A DNA stretch of 9,446 bases from an uncultured Oscillospiraceae bacterium (GTDB lineage: Bacteria; Bacillota; Clostridia; Oscillospirales; Acutalibacteraceae): positions 1 through 9,446 of the forward strand of contig URPG01000060.1 in assembly GCA_900549675.1 (NCBI GenBank), given 5' to 3'. Of this stretch, positions 7,933 through 9,446 are shown piece after piece; position 1 is the first letter of the stretch; every line of letters starts with the position of its first letter. The notes beneath the pieces were generated by a model that was not told where the DNA came from, did no database searches, and was given only the letters and a program-made list of their open reading frames with translations. The translations under genes were made by a program, and so were the position numbers.

Positions 7933-9198
7933 ATGGGTATGACAATGACACAGAAGATATTGGCGGCACATGCCGGCCTTGATTCTGTCAAAGCAGGGCA
8001 GTTAATTAATGCCGATTTAGATATTGTATTGGGCAATGATATTACCACTCCGGTGGCTATCAATGAGTTTGAAAAATGTGGTGCGGATTCGGTTTTCAGT
8101 AAAGACAAAATTATATTGGTAATGGATCATTTTACTCCCAATAAAGATATAAAATCAGCACAGCAATGTAAAAGAAGCCGTGATTTTGCCGCCCAATATG
8201 GTATTAAGCACTTTTATGATGTCGGCATTGTCGGTATTGAACATGCCCTTTTACCGGAACAAGGCATTGTAGGGCCGGGCAACTGTATTATTGGCGCTGA
8301 CTCACATACCTGTACTTACGGCGCTTTGGGTGCGTTTTCTACTGGTGTAGGTTCCACGGATATGGCTGCTGGTATGATTACCGGTAAAGCTTGGTTTAAA
8401 GTTCCGCCTGCCATGAAAGTTGTTTTGAGAAATAAACCTAATCCTTATGTAAGCGGAAAGGATGTTGTGCTGCATTTAATCGGAAAAATTGGTGTTGACG
8501 GTGCTTTGTATCAGTCGATTGAATATACAGGCGACGGAGTATCGGCTTTATCCATGGATGACCGCTTTACAATCGCAAATATGGCGATTGAAGCAGGGGC
8601 TAAAAATGGTATTTTTCCTGTGGATGAAAAAACGCTGGAATATTGTAAAGATAGGTATCATGGTGAACTTAAAATATTTGAAGCAGATGAAGACGCTGAG
8701 TATACACGGGTAGTTGAGATTGATTTGGCAGAACTCAAGCCAACGGTTGCACTTCCTCATTTACCGGAAAATACAAAACCGGTGCAAGAAGCAAAGGGAC
8801 TGAAAATTGACCAATGTGTCATAGGTTCTTGTACCAATGGCAGAATCAGTGATATGCGTATAGCGGCAGAGATTCTGAAGGGAAAAAGAGTTGCAGATGG
8901 TGTACGCTGTATTGTGATACCTGCAACACAAGATATTTATCTCCAGTGCCTAAAAGAAGGGTTGGCACAAATTTTTGTAGAAGCCGGAGCCGTTTTCAGT
9001 GTTCCCACTTGCGGGCCTTGTATGGGCGGGCATATGGGTATTTTGGCAGAAGGTGAGCGTGCTGTTTCAACCACCAACCGCAATTTTGTAGGAAGAATGG
9101 GGCATGCCAGTTCTGAAATTGTGCTTGCTTCTGTAGCCGTGGCTGCTGCCAGTGCATTAACAGGTGTAATTACAGACCCTAATGATTTAGAAAATTGA
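7933..9198 (+). CDS. leuC: 3-isopropylmalate dehydratase large subunit (LeuC/HacA type)
   Basis: With LeuD this forms a [4Fe-4S] hydro-lyase of the aconitase superfamily, most likely converting 2-isopropylmalate to 3-isopropylmalate in leucine synthesis. From ATG 7933 the protein has 421 residues, normal for the shorter archaeal/clostridial branch. The three cluster-ligand cysteines are visible: C300 in GSCTNGR, and C360 and C363 in PTCGPCMGG. Other signatures are [15 protein letters not shown] (121-135) and [10 protein letters not shown] (386-395). The start [15 protein letters not shown] is the usual N-terminus; an in-frame ATG at 7915 would add six poorly supported residues. leuD follows after 18 bases. 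Related enzymes in this branch act on homoaconitate or on dimethylmalate/methylcitraconate-type substrates. The family is therefore certain but the substrate is inferred; no leuA or leuB is visible. Confidence 0.93.
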   Translation: MGMTMTQKILAAHAGLDSVKAGQLINADLDIVLGNDITTPVAINEFEKCGADSVFSKDKIILVMDHFTPNKDIKSAQQCKRSRDFAAQYGIKHFYDVGIVGIEHALLPEQGIVGPGNCIIGADSHTCTYGALGAFSTGVGSTDMAAGMITGKAWFKVPPAMKVVLRNKPNPYVSGKDVVLHLIGKIGVDGALYQSIEYTGDGVSALSMDDRFTIANMAIEAGAKNGIFPVDEKTLEYCKDRYHGELKIFEADEDAEYTRVVEIDLAELKPTVALPHLPENTKPVQEAKGLKIDQCVIGSCTNGRISDMRIAAEILKGKRVADGVRCIVIPATQDIYLQCLKEGLAQIFVEAGAVFSVPTCGPCMGGHMGILAEGERAVSTTNRNFVGRMGHASSEIVLASVAVAAASALTGVITDPNDLEN

Positions 9199-9216
9199 GA
9201 AAGGCGGGTATTGTCA

Positions 9217-9446
9217 ATGACTGCAAAAGGTAAAGTGCATAAATACTTTGATAATGTAGATACAGACGTGATTATTCCAGCTCGTTATTTAAATACATCT
9301 TCTCATAGTGAGTTGGCTGCTCATTGTATGGAGGATATCGATAAGGATTTTGTAAAAAAGGTTCAACCAGGTGATATCGTAGTGGCAGAGAAAAATTTTG
9401 GCTGTGGTTCATCGAGAGAACATGCTCCTATTGCCTTAAAAGCTTG
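9217..9446 (+). CDS. leuD: 3-isopropylmalate dehydratase small subunit LeuD, 3' end cut by window edge
   Basis: The reading frame runs open to the right edge, giving 76 complete codons. The protein begins [20 protein letters not shown], the standard start of the swivelling small subunit, and contains [10 protein letters not shown] (62-71), the conserved loop that helps form the active site. The family's full length is about 160-165 residues, so roughly half is missing. The ATG is preceded by AAGGCGGG (9201-9208), 8 bases away. The early YLNTS loop (24-28) sits where the small subunit helps choose the substrate in related isomerases and homoaconitases. I cannot decide the exact substrate from it. 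The tight link to leuC supports a heteromeric enzyme. Confidence 0.93.
   Translation, partial: MTAKGKVHKYFDNVDTDVIIPARYLNTSSHSELAAHCMEDIDKDFVKKVQPGDIVVAEKNFGCGSSREHAPIALKA

Overview
This window is a low-GC stretch of chromosome carrying nine tightly packed genes, all on the + strand. Gene content and protein style point to an anaerobic Firmicute of the class Clostridia, plausibly of the Oscillospiraceae/Ruminococcaceae kind. The signs are Gram-positive type FtsE/FtsX, a PucR/CdaR-like regulator beside ftsE, a single-pass membrane protein of a clostridial style, a LeuC/LeuD pair of the short archaeal/clostridial type, strong AGGAGG-like ribosome binding sites and a TTG start. This placement is inference; there is no rRNA or marker gene to test it.

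Layout. (1) Bases 1-1558: a FAD-dependent dehydrogenase of the COG2509 kind, cut by the left window edge. (2) 1687-2772: a regulator with an N-terminal sugar-diacid-recognition-like region, a GGDEF-like middle and a PucR-type C-terminal helix-turn-helix. (3) 2921-4791: ftsE and ftsX, overlapping by 4 bases and preceded by an extended -10 promoter with nearby repeats. They encode the ABC-type complex that controls cell-wall hydrolases at division. (4) 4957-5442: greA, with its own leader and a strong intrinsic terminator. (5) 5595-9446: what looks like one transcription unit made of lysS, an unrecognised membrane protein, leuC and leuD. The gaps inside it are 14 to 18 bases, and leuD is cut by the right edge.

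How the genes fit together. The greA-lysS neighbourhood is common in Firmicutes and joins transcript-cleavage rescue of RNA polymerase with lysyl-tRNA charging. Here, however, a terminator and a new promoter separate the two genes. FtsE and FtsX form a membrane complex, but no peptidoglycan hydrolase partner lies beside them. LeuC and LeuD form the two subunits of a [4Fe-4S] hydro-lyase, most likely isopropylmalate isomerase of leucine synthesis. They appear to be read from the lysS promoter, with no amino-acid leader in front of them.

I see no phage, transposon, CRISPR, toxin-antitoxin or defence genes, and no clear candidate for a new multi-gene system. The points most worth a second look are: an acidic tail of about 98 residues without lysine or arginine on FtsE; repeats and palindromes around the ftsE promoter; matching hairpins just before the greA and lysS ribosome binding sites; the orphan membrane protein in the lysS operon; and the lysS-leuCD linkage.
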